NCBI GenBank assembly: GCA_030611285.1
Contig: JAUWQC010000048.1
Span: 1 to 7,129, forward strand
Length of the DNA: 7,129 nt
Direction: 5' to 3'
Source of the DNA: a bacterium
GTDB taxonomy: Bacteria; Actinomycetota; Humimicrobiia; Humimicrobiales; Humimicrobiaceae
Position numbers and translations under genes: made by a program. The notes under the pieces were generated by a model. The model saw nothing but the letters and a program-made list of their open reading frames with translations, ran no database searches and had not been told where the DNA came from. Below, in pieces: positions 6,956-7,129 of the stretch (position 1 is the stretch's first letter; each line of letters opens with the position of its first letter).

Positions 6956-7129
6956 ATGGCTGTTGAAAGGAAAGTTTTAAGAAGTATTAGTGAACTTTCC
7001 ATGTTTAAGTACCTGCTGATTTTTTATTTAATATTCTTTGTATTATTCGTAATTGTAATGGCAGTAATTGGGCTTATTGCCTGGCTGGGATTATCTTCCT
7101 CTGGTATTGATATAAATAGTATGCTGGAA
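6956..7129 (+). CDS. DUF3566-like membrane protein, N-terminal part (cut by window end)
   Basis: Fifty-eight codons are visible and the frame is open at the window edge. A short polar start with the pattern LRSISELSMFKYLL (8-21) leads into one strong hydrophobic stretch (about 19-46), then LSSSGIDINSMLE. This recalls the DUF3566 family, where a basic/Ser motif with an (D/E)xxSxxK core precedes the first membrane segment and a Gly plus short amphipathic stretch links to the second. In Actinomycetota such a protein (Rv0007 in M. tuberculosis) is encoded directly after gyrA, which supports the call; here the DUF4870 gene lies between. Function is unknown. AAGGAG at 6945-6950 is five bases before ATG 6956. 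The second membrane segment expected for the family is beyond the window, so the call stays moderate. Confidence 0.65.
   Translation, partial: MAVERKVLRSISELSMFKYLLIFYLIFFVLFVIVMAVIGLIAWLGLSSSGIDINSMLE

Overview
This window is a core replication and topology locus from a low-GC bacterium: recF, a DUF721/dciA-type gene, gyrB and gyrA, then two small membrane-protein genes, the last cut off by the window end. All recognised genes are on the + strand and intact except that last one. The order recF - DUF721 - gyrB - gyrA - (DUF3566-like) is the arrangement known around the origin in Actinomycetota such as Mycobacterium and Streptomyces. Yet the DNA is AT-rich and arginine is coded almost entirely by AGA/AGG. 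My inference is an uncultured or deep-branching, low-GC relative of Actinomycetota. The sequence alone cannot fix the taxon.

Layout. Bases 1-249 hold either the last 61 codons of an unrecognised gene or a promoter-bearing intergenic stretch; the fragment does not look like the end of dnaN, the usual neighbour. RecF (GTG start, 250-1434) is followed after 15 bases by the DUF721 protein (1450-1749). A 207-base gap then holds a clear extended -10 promoter (TGGTATAAT) and a leader of about 150 nt with a strong predicted hairpin. After it come gyrB (1957-3861, TTG start with a strong ribosome binding site) and, 20 bases on, gyrA (3882-6314). A 128-base gap with a possible weak terminator and a second TGGTATAAT promoter precedes a DUF4870/Tic20-like membrane protein (6443-6835). 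The last 174 bases start a DUF3566-like membrane protein.

How the genes fit together. RecF helps load RecA at gaps in stalled replication forks. DciA-type DUF721 proteins act on the replicative helicase in bacteria without DnaC or DnaI. GyrB and GyrA form the A2B2 gyrase that removes positive supercoils ahead of the fork. The two small membrane proteins are linked only by position; their roles are unknown.

I see no mobile element, CRISPR array, tRNA or rRNA, and no clearly new multi-gene system. The points most worth a second look are the structured gyrB leader, the abrupt change in arginine codon use at the start of gyrA, the altered GyrA-box, and the Actinomycetota-like gene order in low-GC DNA with an extra membrane gene after gyrA.
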